Of a stretch of 64,000 nt of DNA, positions 34,329 through 47,200 are shown in pieces. The DNA comes from Chimonanthus salicifolius (taxonomy: Eukaryota > Streptophyta > Magnoliopsida > Laurales > Calycanthaceae), in NCBI GenBank assembly GCA_013350335.1, contig CM023537.1, forward strand, positions 50,032,111 through 50,096,110, given 5' to 3'. The first letter of the stretch is position 1. Every line of letters starts with the position of its first letter. The notes beneath the pieces were generated by a model. That model was given only the letters and a program-made list of their open reading frames with translations. It ran no database searches and was not told the origin of the DNA. The translations under genes and the position numbers were made by a program.

Positions 34329-35732
34329 CTATTGTTGTTAAAAATAGTAATAAAAAACATCAATTTCCTTTCCATGCATTCAAGTGGAACCTATTTACTA
34401 TAGTTTGTGCGCTGCATGGCTGCTTTCTTATTTCGGAGTGTGATGATGGGTAGCTCAATTGTTGTTGCTGGACCAGTTGCAATTTCGATGGATATAAAAA
34501 ATTGGCTTCTCCTGTGTGATGAAGGAAATTAGAAATATGTTAGGATGTAATTTGTTTTAGTAATCTCTTCAAGGATGTAAATACAAATTCTTTCTTGTCA
34601 GAAAAATATTAAAGTATAATACTAAATCATACTTGTTACTTTAAAATCATTTTTTCTATTGTGTTGTCCAATTGAAAAAACATGTTTTCCATTCCATAAT
34701 TCTTCATCCCTTTTTATAAATGATAAAAGAGAATTACGAACCACATTGTCCACATATTCTCCACTAAAAGAATTGCATTCTTACCTCTGTAATCGAAGGC
34801 CAGCAATCCTCTCATGGGCATTTTATATAACTCGAAATTTGCCCATTTTTCCCTTCGAATCGGCTGCTGAACCTTTCGCTTTGAGTGATTTGAAGAATTC
34901 GGTGAGCCGATTCAAAGGTCAAAATAGGCAATACAGTAAAATCTATGTCGGGTTATACAAAATACCCATGAAAAGATCGCTACCCTAATTGAATTGTAAC
35001 GATCTACTTATAATAACATTTTTATATCTCGTATCTTTAACAGTTTACTAAATAAATTTTATTTGTTTCTTCAAAAGTGACTAGCATACCTTCAATGATT
35101 CATATCTGTTTTCCACTCCAGTGTGGTTTTGATTTTCTTAGGGATAGACCAGATTAGATCCATCATATGTTTTCTTGCTTCACTCTCAGTCAATGTTGGG
35201 AGGGAATAAAGATTGATTTTGGCGTTGGCTGTGTATAGCACTATAGCCTGTCTGTCTATACTTGGAATTTCTTGCAACTGGTTTAGATGATTAAAGTCGA
35301 GTTTTATTTGAAATAATGCAAGAGATCTCTTTTAGGGTTTACTGGTGTATCGAATTTCATTGCTTGAGAAACTTCTTCTTCCCCTTTCTCTTACTCTTAT
35401 GGTGTACTTATCCTGGTATATGAAATTTTGGCCAAATTTTTTGTGTTTTAGGTTCAACATGAAAATATTGGTGTTTTTTGAATTTTTTTTGAGAAATGCT
35501 GAAATTATTGCATCAAAACAAAATTTCGGCCAAAGCCGGGGATAAATTTCAGTCCATTTTAGTTGAAGTTTTGGTGTATTCTGGAAACTCTGGAATAATC
35601 TTTTTCTAATTTTTAAGTAAAATTAATGTCTGCCAAAATTGCAGATAAATTAATGAAGACTGAAATTTTAGCTGAAAATTCAATTCTAAAGAGGATTGGA
35701 AATTTTTTATTGGTTATTTTTTTAATTGTTGG
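34329..35732. other. Intergenic region with third copy of the short TIR element
   Basis: Contains the former 3' flank of the peptide gene (to about 34655), then sequence shared with 2955-3242 and 13030-13342, including the TIR element at 34816-34967 (GGGCATTTTATATAAC ... GGTTATACAAAATACCC). From about 34990 to 35732 nothing else is recognised; open frames there are short and unlike known proteins. Confidence 0.6.
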
Positions 35733-35899
35733 ATTTTTTTTTAATTTACATGTGGAAAACCACGGGATACCAACGTAAAATCCCACGGGTGAGCCCAGTA
35801 CCTCTAGGGCACACCAAGGTTAGGTCATAGTGCTCAAACCCGCAACCTCCCGCTTCCTAAGGTGGGAGGCAACCAGTTGAGCTATAAGACTTGCGGATG
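35733..35899 (-). mobile_element. tRNA-derived SINE
   Basis: On the minus strand it shows TAGCTCAACTGG (complement of 35873-35884), matching Pol III box A, and GCGGGTTTGAGCA (complement of 35831-35843) resembling box B, with about 35-40 bp between them. It ends in an A-rich tail (T-run at 35733-35742). This is the classical organisation of a plant SINE. It is a retroposon, not a tRNA gene: no cloverleaf follows box B. Confidence 0.75.
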
Positions 35900-35930
35900 T
35901 ATTGTAATCCACTCTGGAACCAAAGTTGCC

Positions 35931-36082
35931 TTTGGATTGGGGGTAATCCTCGATTACCCCTGTTTAGTAGCTAAGGGAGAGTGATAAAAAATCAAACTTT
36001 TTACCCCTCTCTCAACTTTTGAAAACCCTTTTTAAGAGAGGGGTTTTCATGTTACCCTTCCAAAATCTACCCCCAATCCAAA
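35931..36082. mobile_element. 152-bp MITE with TTTGGATTGGGGGTA ends
   Basis: The 15-bp terminal repeats TTTGGATTGGGGGTA (35931-35945) and its exact complement (36068-36082) bound a segment with a second internal inverted pair (ACCCCTCTCT with AGAGAGGGG). No coding. No clear target duplication is visible next to the ends. It sits 32 bp from the SINE. Confidence 0.7.
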
Positions 36083-36728
36083 CTCAGCTCAAGACTTTTA
36101 AATCTAGACTGGGGCATTCGACTCAACTCGAGATACTCAAAATACCAACTGTAGTGACTCAAGCAGCCATGATGGATCCAAAAAATTAAAATAAAATGAA
36201 AAGTTCTATAAATATTTAAAATAAAAAGGTTAAAATATCTCTGTATAATCACATGTTAGAGAATTAGAATTTATGAAATGTTTTTATATAATTATATAAA
36301 ATATAATAATATTATATTAAAATATTTCATGCCCTGTTTCATATCTAGGATATTCTCACTTAATTTAATCTATCTAAGAAAATCTCGGGTCTTAAAAACT
36401 TAGAATTGATCTTTTTCAACCAATTTTAATTATTTTCTTATAGGGTCCATAGAATCTGACTTTTATCCAGCCTGATTTAAACTGTTGAGAAAGATTTAGA
36501 TCAAGACCATATAATTAAGATTAAAACTGCAATTTTAATATTAATGGTTGTGATAGGTCTAGTCTATTGGGTTTGATGAGTATGAGAATGGAAAATAGGT
36601 TATGCCAATTAATCACCTTATAATAATGGATCTCTATTACATGTAAAGTTTTTGCTTTATCATAGTAAGCATTTGACCTTCAAATATTTTTCCATTACAA
36701 ATGATGGGTCTTAAAACCTATATATATA
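36083..36728. other. Non-coding intergenic stretch
   Basis: AT-rich DNA with no recognisable gene, ending in a (TA)n tract that served as target for the solo LTR. Confidence 0.6.
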
Positions 36729-38427
36729 TATATTGTCACGCCCCGAACCCAGATGTGGGCCCGGAACACGACTAAATTTTTTTTTTTTTTTACAATAAAC
36801 TCTAATCACCCATCGTCATAACTAGGCTGGATCTTCAAGTTTACCCAAAACCCGATCCTAGAAAATGTCACACGTGCTTTTCACACATGGACTCAAACAT
36901 ATACCATATGTCCCATATACAATCCATATCACACAACGGATATTTTTATCCATCAACGTTACGCACGAAAACATAGTGGATATAATGTATACGACATTAA
37001 AACAACGACATTAAAACTTACAGATATAAGTTTCCTACGCCACATGAGGCATATTTATTACAAATACTCAAACATATTTAAGCAAACAAATGGTTTCCAT
37101 GTGCGGAAAACCTTAGGAACTTCTAAGTTCCTACTTTCAACGAGGCACCACTGGTCCCTCCAATCCCTCCTCTGGTTCAGATCCTGTATTGTAAGGGACG
37201 TGAGCAACAGCCCAGTGGGGAGAACTCACCATAAAATCCAATATACAATATTCATGGAATAAATAACAATGCATATTCCATAAATGAAACGCAGTTAATC
37301 CACTTAACTCACTTTCACCATAACATCCAACATATTAGATGAAACAATAAATAATGCATGTTTCATGAATGCAATGCGGTTAATCCACTTAACCCATTTT
37401 CACCCTAGGATCATCTTCTAAGGTTTTTACTCAGATTGTATTGTTAACACCGGGGTCGGTCCCCAGCCATGTTACAACACCAGGGTCAGCCCCCATTCAA
37501 AGTTCCAACCAGAACTAATATTAATTCCTCCACGGAAATAATATAGCAACTTGCAAGTGCATAAGGTCTCCACGACCCGGTCTACTAGCCCATCCAACAC
37601 TAACGGTTGATGGCGGTCGACCACAGCCTACTAACACGTCCAACCCAGCGGTTCGCAAACGGTGTTCGGCTAATCTCAGCAATTATAGCCCAACGACAAA
37701 TATCAAATTTTACAAAGTTATTATCTTCCACAGATTTAACTTATGAACATAATTATCACATGCAAATGTCAAATGCATGATAATGCATGATTTCCAGTGC
37801 CCTCCTTACACAGGGACTTATTCCACCATATTTCAGCCTTACCATTTGATGTATCCAATACCAATACAAGAGATCAATAAAATAATCAATATCACACAAC
37901 ATATAAAACTGGATTTAATAACACGAATGCCTTCACCCAGTTTTTACCCGACAATTCCCAGACACTCCATGGGTCCATACTGCGTTAGAGACTACAAGTC
38001 CTCGACTCCCCGACACCATTTTAACGCCTACATTCTAAACAGTTAGAACATTTACATCCCTTACATGTAGGCAGTGTCAGGTCTCGTATTCTGGACCTAT
38101 ATAGTCTTTTCCATCTTTAATTGACCATGGGTCCTATTTTAGTCTGGTGTTAGTGGGTTTAACATATAACACAATACAAGTGTTGGTTCGAGTCTCCTCA
38201 TCTTCTCCGGTTGAGTTTTTCACAGAAAATCTGTAAGATAGAGTAAAATGTATAAATTTTCTATTTGTCAGTATATACACATAATAATTTCCCAAACCCC
38301 GTGCTATTTTTTCCCAGAAAACATGATATGTGTAATGAGTCACCTAGGCTCTTTCTATTCCTTTAAATTATGTCAGAAAGTTAGTTGTCAGCCATCCAAA
38401 ACATTACAATAAAATGAAAAATATAAA

Positions 38428-38683
38428 GTACTCAGTGCCTTCTCTTGTCTTCTGGAGAAAGGACCATGGAGACGTATTGTGAGAGGCCCAGAGGGTACAG
38501 AGACAGTAAAGTAAATAAAAGTACTCAGTGCCCTATCCTCGTATTGTCTTCTAGAAGAAGGACGTATTGAGAATATGGCCTAGAGGGTACAGAGACAGTA
38601 AAGTAAATAAAAGTACTCAGTGCCCTATCCTCGTATTGTCTTCTAGAAGAAGGACGTATTGAGAATATGGCCCAGAGGGTACA
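38428..38683. repeat. 92-bp tandem repeat inside the solo LTR
   Basis: GTACTCAGTGCC starts units at 38428, 38521 and 38613; the last two are nearly identical and the first is diverged. Units contain GTCTTCTAGAAGAAGGAC, an imperfect palindrome centred on TTCTAGAA. On the minus strand it lies about 500-750 bp after the predicted transcription start, in the LTR leader. Confidence 0.85.
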
Positions 38684-39173
38684 GTACAGGAATTTAAACA
38701 CAGAAGGCGGAAAAATAAATACACAATAGTCAGCTGGGGTTAATCTTTTCCCCGATTTTACTTAGGGTCAAAAATTATATTTTGAACGTGAAATAATACA
38801 AATCTTGAGGGTAAAATTTAAATTTTAAGAGGAAATCTATTTTTCCTCCATTTTAAAAAATCTCATTTTTTGAACCCCAATACCAAGCTATTTTACTCTT
38901 AATTTGCTATGGAGTTAATAAAAATAAAAATAGAATTATTTCGATACCTTGGGTGCAAAATTCTGTATAAGATTGACTAAATTTGAAAACCTTTAAAAGA
39001 ATTCAAGAAACCCGATCGTTCGGCTACTGCTGGTATGGCCAAAGCAAGAGAAAAGAAAAGAGGAAAGAAAAGAAAATGGGAGAGAGAGGGCTTGCTGTTT
39101 TTTTGAAAGAGAGAGAGGGAGCAAACGGCATAAGAGTTTTTTTTTTTCTTTACTTTCTGGTTTCCTCGCCGAT

Positions 39174-39188
39174 TACACCTATTTATAG
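39174..39188 (-). promoter_or_regulatory. TATA box of the solo LTR
   Basis: Minus-strand reading gives GCCTATAAATAGGTG, a strong plant TATA context, about 1.1 kb into the LTR from its U3 end. Loss of the retroelement body means it could now drive transcription leftward into 36-39 kb. Confidence 0.55.
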
Positions 39189-40698
39189 GCAACCGTATGC
39201 ATTTTTTTAATCATACAGGTTGCCTAAGCTATTCGTAGGTTTATAAGTTTTTTAATAACTCTGCATTTATTGTTATATATTTTATAATTACTATTCCAAC
39301 TACCACCAACCGCATAGGCAATTGGCGGTGTTATAATCTTCCAACACAGCTATAAGCTACATCCGTAGCTTTAAACTCATCTTTCACATGTTTCTGATAT
39401 TATTTTATAATATAATATTAGTTTATTCTTTTTACTATTTACATCTATGTCCTTTCTTTTATCGGGGTATTTCAGGGTCTCACTAAATTGATACAATTAG
39501 TTCAGTAGGTCAGGTATTAAAAACTGAGCATGGTATTAAAATTTGGAGTAAAATCTATCTCAAAAACCCAGTGTTTTTGCTAAAAATCACCGTTTTAAGA
39601 AAATCTCCTAATCTTCAAGATCCTTTTTGAAAGTATCCAACCTTATAGTTTGATAGAGTAAATTTGTCTGATAAAAATATTCTAAAGTTTCAAAGGGTTT
39701 TGAAGTCAAAAATCACAATTTCCAAGTGAAAGAATATTCAACGGCCCATATTTCACGGCTTAAAATAAATATCAAAAACTCACTATTTTAGAGTGTAAAG
39801 AAATAAACAGCTTAGTTATAATACAGATTGAGTACTGACTCTCTCTATATATTTTTAGGACTTCCTCTACCCTGTCAAATTGGGATTTTACCACTTTAAA
39901 ACTTAGGGGTAAAATAAATTAGCGAAATTATAGCGAGATTGGCATGTCATTAGGTCCGGAATTTAAAAATAATGCATAACCTAAAATTTGAAGTTCAAAC
40001 TAAGTCAAATGACTGATTTTATACAGCAGCTAAGGTTTAAGCCTAAAATAATATTATTATTATATTCGTAACTCACCCATATATCTTTGAAACTTGATTA
40101 GAAGAGTTACCAGATTCGGATCAAGTCAAACTTAGATCCGTTGAAAAACTTATTTGATACACTTTACGATTAGAGGAAAATATTTCATAATTAACGGATA
40201 AAAATTATTTAATTAATCATAATTAATCATAATTAATTCCTAAATTGGGTTGGGGTATTACATATATATATATATATATAACAAAAATCCAATTGAACTA
40301 ACGAGTAACTTATTAGTATTTGATTCCTCTAAAATCTAAAATCAATATATTTTTTTTCCAAATAAAAATGATAAATATTATACAGAGGAAAATTTTGATG
40401 TAAAGGATATAAACTATATAAATTATAGATATAAAACATCAAATAAAAACACTATTGTTGACACAATCATGATATTCTTATCTAAAAACAAAAATATATA
40501 AGATAAAACGAGTTAAAAAAAAAACAATAAATAAGAGTGCATAAAAGAAAGCATATGGGCAGACATGACAAAAAAACATATAGATTTCAAGCGAAGAAGT
40601 ATTCTTTAATTAAAGAAATCTATTTATGCCATCTAAGTTGATTTTAAAAAAAATATTGTTTGCCCTATTAAAAAAACTAACTGTATAAATTAAAATTA

Positions 40699-41100
40699 GA
40701 CTTGATTAGGGCTGAAATCGAGCAGGGTCGGTTCGAGTTTTTAAAATCCAATCCGGTCCGAGTTACTGATATATGGAACCCGACCAGACCAAAACTTTTG
40801 ACCCTGACGTCTTGACCCGACCCGATCCTAATTATAACCTGACTCAACCCAAAACCCGACTAGCATTTTGAACTTACTTTAGCCTACTTTTTACCGGGTC
40901 GGGTCGGGTTTGATCGGGTCGGGTTGGGTCAACTTAAAAATCTCTCAATCCAATCCGACCCAAATTCAATACAGGTTTCTGACTTCTCAACCCGACCCAA
41001 CTTGCTGACACAACTTTCATAACCTGACCCGCATGCTTTTCGAGTTGAGTCATGTGGGCTCGGGCCAAAACCCAACCTGAGTTTCACCCTTAGACTTGAT
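40699..41100. mobile_element. CGGGTC-rich hAT-like MITE, intergenic copy
   Basis: The element 40707-41092 is flanked by the perfect 8-bp duplication GACTTGAT (40699-40706 and 41093-41100). Ends are TAGGGCTGAAATCGAGC and, inverted, TAAGGGTGAAACTCAGG. The interior has the same CGGGTCGGGT/GACCCGACCC repeats as 21223-21537. It is an independent insertion, because the target differs. Confidence 0.85.
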
Positions 41101-42044
41101 GAGTTACAAAGTGGATCAGATTTTAGTCATAAACTCTACTTGATCTTAATACTTGACATCACTAGGTGTCTTTGAATTTTTAAAGATGTTTGGTGATTTG
41201 AACTATTAAGAGTAGTGACAAAAAATTAAATTTGAGGCTGAAAGTTGGCCGACTTGCATCTCATCAAGTTTGCTTTCAATTTGTATTATTGGGTTTTTAT
41301 AATGTGTTTACCGAATTATTTTTCCAAAAAAGAAGATAAATAGATTAAATGTGAATCATTATTTCTCTGCATTAAATACATGTATTAATTTTTTTAATGT
41401 ATCCAAAGACGAAAGAAATGATATAATAGTAGAGATATATCAAAAAAATAACATCGTTATAATTAACAACCATATGGAATAAAACATTAGACCCAAACAA
41501 AACAGGCTGGTCTAGAAAATTATCATAGCTAGGTTGATGGTTGAAACCTTGGCTATAGATGCTTGTCCATACAAATTTATATTTGTACATATAAGGGGTA
41601 AAATATTTTATTTTAATTCATTAAATTAAGATGTAATAGTGACATCTCTATTTTTAATAATAAGGGACACTCGTGTATCTTTTCATTTATTTTCAGACAA
41701 GTTCAATGTCATTTGTTATCAAAATATCGGTGTCTCCATCAATTTCCAATCAAATTATGTGTTTTTTTAACTTTTCTAAAATTTGATCAATTTATTATTT
41801 TAAACTTTTGTGGCTTCAAAAAAATGGTCAACTTAATTCAATCAAAATAGTTTTATGTCCTTTTATTCAAATATAGCCTTTCTAAGAAAATCATATTCAC
41901 AATTATTCAGCCCTAATAAGAATGTACACCTTATTAACCAACTTCTGAAGAAAATATCTATAGTGTACAACGTATGTAAGAAGTCTGCATATTTATTTTG
42001 GACTGTATTGTATTTTTCCATTCAATACACATTGAATGCTTCTT

Positions 42045-42245
42045 TCTAATAAAATCAGTCTCTCGTATGTGGTGTATATTGTTCCTCTCTCATTAGGTTT
42101 TGTTTTTTATTTTATCTCACTTCTTATTAAGATGGTGATGATGAGTTTCTATGAATTAAATACAGTTTTCTTTAGTTCATTTCATTTTGATTTTCTATGA
42201 ATTATAAAAAGTCTATTATTCTTTTGGGATTTCTCATGGCACTCT
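42045..42245 (+). repeat. Divergent relic of the RING 3' flank
   Basis: The stretch aligns with 8680-8880 and 54240-54450 (shared AAAATCAGT...TCTCGTATGTG, TTCATTTCATTTTGATTTTC and ATTATAAAAAGTCTATTA), with many more differences than those two show to each other. No RING coding remains upstream. It indicates an older duplicate of the RING region within module gamma. Confidence 0.7.
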
Positions 42246-42275
42246 TGTCAGTATTTTACACCAAAAGAATCTCAA

Positions 42276-42746
42276 TAGGAGTATTAAAGTCCGAACATGA
42301 TTATTTGCACAAAATCACACAATTAAATCTAATTTTGAGTCACAGTATTACATTCTACCATCTTTAAAGAAATTGTCCTGAAATTTAAGCGACCTACGAC
42401 TTAGGACATCGTCTCAAAACTCACATGGTTCATCATCCAATGGCACAAGCTAACAGTTGAGTCTATACTCAAACAAACCCTACTGCCCATTTCACATGTT
42501 CCGAGAGTTGAACCATACTCTGATACCAATTGTAACGACCCGCCCCGAGACGGACACGTGATTTTTTTTTATAAACACAATAGAAATACATATACTGGGC
42601 ATATCTTAAGAGTTAATTAATATAATCTCAATATGATTTCACAGTGACATTTGAAAAAATTATCCTACCAATGAGTATTAAACCACGAACATAATTATTT
42701 GCATAAAATCACACAATTAGATCTAATTTTGAGTCACGGTATTACA
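42276..42746 (-). mobile_element. TRIM-like LTR element with tRNA-Met primer site, left LTR truncated
   Basis: The right LTR runs 42531-42746 (TGTAACGACCCG ... GGTATTACA, 216 bp). A second copy of its terminal 75 bp lies at 42276-42352 (ending CAGTATTACA). Between them are only 178 bp. Next to the right LTR is CTCTGATACCA (42518-42528), the complement of TGGTATCAGAG, the standard initiator-Met tRNA primer site. The element therefore reads on the minus strand: 5' LTR, primer site, short interior, AAAGATGGTAGAA-type purine tract, 3' LTR. The interior is far too short for proteins. The left LTR cannot be traced fully and is probably truncated near 42250. Confidence 0.7.
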
Positions 42747-44269
42747 ATGTCAAAGGCCTATTTAACAAACTTGAGAAGCCAGTAAAAGAATTGAATGTCC
42801 TACACATATTGTGAAGGAGGTTTACCTTAAAATGTTTAAATTTGTTGAAGCTCAAACTATGCCTCCAAATGTTTGGCTGTGGTCATTAATCTTCTATTTC
42901 AAATTTTGCAGCAAACCTTGGCATCTATGCAAATTTCAATTGCCATCTTTGCGTAAGAGTTGCTGAGGCATGTGCTCCACCAGGAATAAGATACTCTTGA
43001 AGCATAATGTATATGGGTTGACATCTTTGAGAAGTGACATCCCTGTGATGGTTGAGTCACTATTGAATATGGGCTTGGATGTGATGGTTAATTTAGAAAA
43101 TTTGATTCAGGAATGATGTATTAGTTTCTGATATTTAGCTGAGGACGGTATGCTGTTGAGTCTTGCCATTAAATTTTATGACAAAATAAAATTATTATGA
43201 GAAGGATCATTGTAATATTTACCTTGAAGAATATTTGTTACTTTAGTAGGTGTCTCTTGAACAAGAAAACTTTTGACTTTATTGATAACATTCTCTAATA
43301 AAAAGTAATCTAATTTCTTTTGTGATTATGATGATCAAAGATTCTTTGTGAATAAAAGATGTATTACATAGTTTTAGAGAAATTAGAGTATTCATTTTCA
43401 ATAGAGAGATTATATATTTATCATAATACAGATTCTATTTGATTAGATGTGATGGATATAAGACTTTATTAATGATATAAATCAAGGGAAATTTCTCAAT
43501 CTGATCATGACATTTTTTTTAAAAAAATATGGTATGAAAAATCAATAGTTTTATAAGAATCAAAGAAAGTCTAAAGAGAGATGAGACACAACTTTTATAA
43601 AAAAAATATCTTTATCATTTCTTACATATTTTATTAGAAAATATGTGATTCATCTCAATATTTAAAAAGCTCCCTAAATAAGAAATTATGAAAAAACCAC
43701 CTTAATATTTTTTAACAATTTTTTCATCATATAAAAAGTTTCTTAAAAAGATTCTTTTAAAATTTAAATATAAGTATATAAGAAAACTTGTGTGGGGTGA
43801 TGTTAGTGGCCCATTATCCTATACTCCTAACACTATAAAAATAAATCTTTTTAATATTTTGATTTGTGAAATTGGCCATAAGTCAACACCAGAGGCGCAG
43901 CTACTAACTATTTGATATTGTTTAAAAAAATATATATTTTTATACCAGCTAAAAAAAAAAGAAAAAGGCTTTACATAGCCGAAATTTTCACGCGTACGTC
44001 TGAATAAAACATCAATGAGCCAGAGCCTTTCTCAAGCAGTTGAAGAGGCTCGCCGGTCTTTCTTGTGTGAGTCTTTGTTTTGTATTTCCCCACCAAACCT
44101 CTGATCCAGTCCAAACGGTAGGTATCCTCTCGTGTCCGCAACCTACCACCACTCACCAATCATCATCATACAAAATCAGTAGTTGGGTTGGTAGCTAGGG
44201 ATAGATTTTGCTTTTGAGGCGGGAACAACTAGATTGTCTGCGTTATCACTCAGTGAGAGAGAGGCAGAA
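42747..44269. other. Intergenic, possible degraded coding scrap, then AKR copy 3 promoter
   Basis: 42760-43150 is less AT-rich than its surroundings and gives short readable stretches (for example LTSLRSDIPVMVESLLNMGLD) broken by stops in every frame. I do not recognise the family and it may be a gene fragment. 43200-43960 is AT-rich with nothing visible. 44000-44269 is the leader/promoter of AKR copy 3, with CACCAATCATC at 44152-44162 as a weak CCAAT-like site. Confidence 0.4.
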
Positions 44270-47200
44270 ATGGAAGAACCCAGAATTCAAATTCCAAGAG
44301 TAAAATTGGGTACTCAGGGATTTGAGGTAAACTCACTTTTCCTCACCCTTTTCATGCCCATCTCCACACTCTCTGTGAACCTGCAAAATGACATTTGGTT
44401 GGTCATCAGATCCCAAATTCATCCTTCTTTTTATTTATTTATTTATTTTTTCAAATGCTACTTGCTCTGTATTGGTTGAGGGATTAAATACTTGTGTTTG
44501 CCAAATGAGACTTAACTGTTGCATTATTTTGTTATTTTGGAGGAAGTGTTCTATTTTTCTTTTAATTGGGACGATTCTGTTTTCGTTTTAATGACAGTTT
44601 TGTGATTTATTTTCTATTTGATTAGTTCAATTCTCATTGAGTCTAAACAGCGTTGAATTTGATTAGCAAGAGTTTGATGAAGGAACTTTGTTATTTCTGT
44701 AGCGCGTTTTTAACTACATAGACTTCTATATCTCAAATTTATGGCTGTTAGTGAAGAGGAACATGGCTGAATAGAGGAAGAATTAAATATAATGAATGCC
44801 ATTCATAGTTTTGTCATATAGGTGAACCAATCTGTAGTGTGTAGGGTTGCATCTCCCCCAACCCCCTTTTCCCGATTTGTAACTGACTCAAATATAAGAT
44901 GGGTATGGTGATATTGAACCGTCGAATGAAGGGGGCAAAAAAAAAAAGACAAAAGGATCCTCAACCAACAGGCCCTTTCAAAAGTGTGCAGAAGTTGTTA
45001 TCAGGTTCCATAATGGGGAACACAAGTCATTCCATCGTTAGTACATATTTAGTTCTCAGCTTGAGCCTGGCGCACTTCTTTTACCACTGCCACTTCTCTT
45101 AGAATGCAAAATGGAGAGCTCTTAAATCTTTTACTCAGAATCCTGTCTCTTGTATTTGCAAACTGCTTCCTTGTTCATTATTAAATAGTGTCTTTGGTGA
45201 GCTACCACTCCACATGAGCTCATGCTGAAATTGAGAAGGTCAATACAGTGGAGGGTAAAATTGAATAGAATGTTACCATTCATAAAAAAAAAGTATAGAA
45301 AGATAGCACATGTTAATGTAGTAATTGTCATGTTTGCTATATGAAGTGATGAAGCCTGGAAGATAAGATAGATGAGATGATTGCTTTTCTATGAGATTTT
45401 TTAAACAGTATCAGGTTTATTTCTGCTAGTAAGATCTTTCATGTAAAGAAAGTGGGAAAATTGAAATTATGTGGGAATGTTAATATGGTACCTTATATAT
45501 ATACACACACTAGCAACAAGCATAAATAATGAGCTGTGGTAGCTTACATGATTATCTTAAGGGGTTCCTTATCAGTTTCTTGATGGATCCCTTATAAATG
45601 ATTTTGTTGCTTAGAGTTTATCCATCCTAATTATAAATGATGCCTGAAGACACTGAGTGGCCAATTGCTAAATATATGTTATCATCAGTTTTCAGAATTC
45701 AACTATTTCATTTGATCTGTCAGAAATCATGTTCTCTGTTGCTCCACAATCTATATAGGTTCAGTTTCAAAGTACTACATTTCCATGCAATATCAAAAAT
45801 CATATTTTCTATTACTCACAATCTATGTAGGTCAGTCATTAATATCTTGATAACGAGATTGTTTAGCTATTGCGATGGTATACTACAATTTGCACTATCA
45901 TCCAACTGTTTGTTAATGAAAGAGCAACCCACCTGCACAGAATTATAAACATAGCTTGAATTATTCAACTATTACATGGATACTGCTAATATAAAGGAGC
46001 AAAATAATAAGTTGAATTGGCTTCTTATCATGCTCCTCTCACTAACTTCAATTGCAACCTAAATTCACGTTCATTATATTGACGAGTTGGGCCTTTGATT
46101 AGTTGTTAGCAAATCAGTTCATGTTCAATGATCAGTTGACTGAGATAATATTAGCCACTAAATTTTTTTTAAGGATACAGATTTTGCATCAGTTGAGCTG
46201 ACTGGGGTCCAACTAGGGTTGCAACTCGGGTCGGGTGGGTCGGGTTTTGATATATATGGAACCCAACTCGACTGACCCGAATTCTCCACCCGAACTGTAG
46301 AACCCGACTCGACCCGAATTTTAACCCGACCTGCATTCTAAACCTATTTTAGCCGGGTTGGGTCGGGTCGGATCGGGTTAACTTGTAAAATCCTCAACCC
46401 AACCCGGCCCGGCCCAAATTTCATGCGGGTTTTTATCTTCTCGACCCGACCCGCTGGCCTGAAAATCTCAACCCGACCCGCATGAATTCTCAGGTTGGGT
46501 CATGCGGGTCGGGCCAAAACCCGACCCAAGTTGCAGCCCTAGATCCAACCAATATGTTAAAAATCAGATGATATGATGCACTGGTTTCTCCATAGAAGGG
46601 ATGTGTTATGGCTTTAGATGCCAAAACAGTTGCATCATAAGAATTTTTTGATATCATTAGTCATTTCTATCTAAATTATAGGCCTGTTTTGTCTATTGAT
46701 TGCTCAAGAAAATACTTCAGTTCATTTTATTTTATTCCAAGATGGGTCTGTCTGCCTATATGCATTGGTTTCAAGCTGAGCTGCATTAGGTCTTTGATGC
46801 ATGGATTTCATATGCATATCCAAAATTGAGGCATGGACAAGTGGTGCATGGTGGAGACTGTGGACTATTATCACAATATTTTTTTTGATAACATGGGTAT
46901 CTCAACCTCACATGGTAGGTGAGACTAATTCCACATATACATGAAGCCACCCGCATGCCTCGTGTATCAGGTGAGATGGAAGGAGTTGATCTCTAGATCT
47001 CTAGTCTAATGCTAAAAGCTTAAACCAACTAAGCTACCTGTGCATGTTTGTTGAGCTGATTCTTACTTTTGGTCTATTGATTCTTTTCCCCAGTTGCACC
47101 TTAATAGTTACTTATTTGTTCTCCTTTATGTAAATGAAACTATCCTCTCTTTTTTTTTTTCGAATTTATTCACATGTCATTTTCCTCAATACTTAAGAGT

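Larger units (their letters stand above)
36729..40267 (-). mobile_element. 3.5-kb solo LTR of a Ty3/Gypsy-like element
   Basis: The + strand sequence from TGTCACGCCCCGAACC (36734) to GGGGTATTACA (40262) has TG...CA ends and is flanked by TATAT (36729-36733, 40263-40267) within a TA tract. Read on the minus strand it starts TGTAATACCCC and ends CGGGGCGTGACA, matching the LTR termini at 58472-61703, including the shared GTGGGCCCGGAACACGAC-type start. No internal coding region, primer site or second LTR is present, so it is a solo LTR left by recombination. Unequal AT tracts make the 5-bp duplication only supportive. Open frames within (for example 37044-37262, 37777-38046) are not gene-like. 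Confidence 0.8.

Noticed and set aside
35733..35899. tRNA gene on the minus strand
   Set aside because: Box A and box B are present, but no cloverleaf or acceptor stem can be formed and an A-rich tail follows, as in a SINE.
42760..43150. Possible coding fragment of an unknown gene
   Set aside because: Readable stretches are interrupted in every frame and no family could be recognised, so it is noted only within the intergenic entry.
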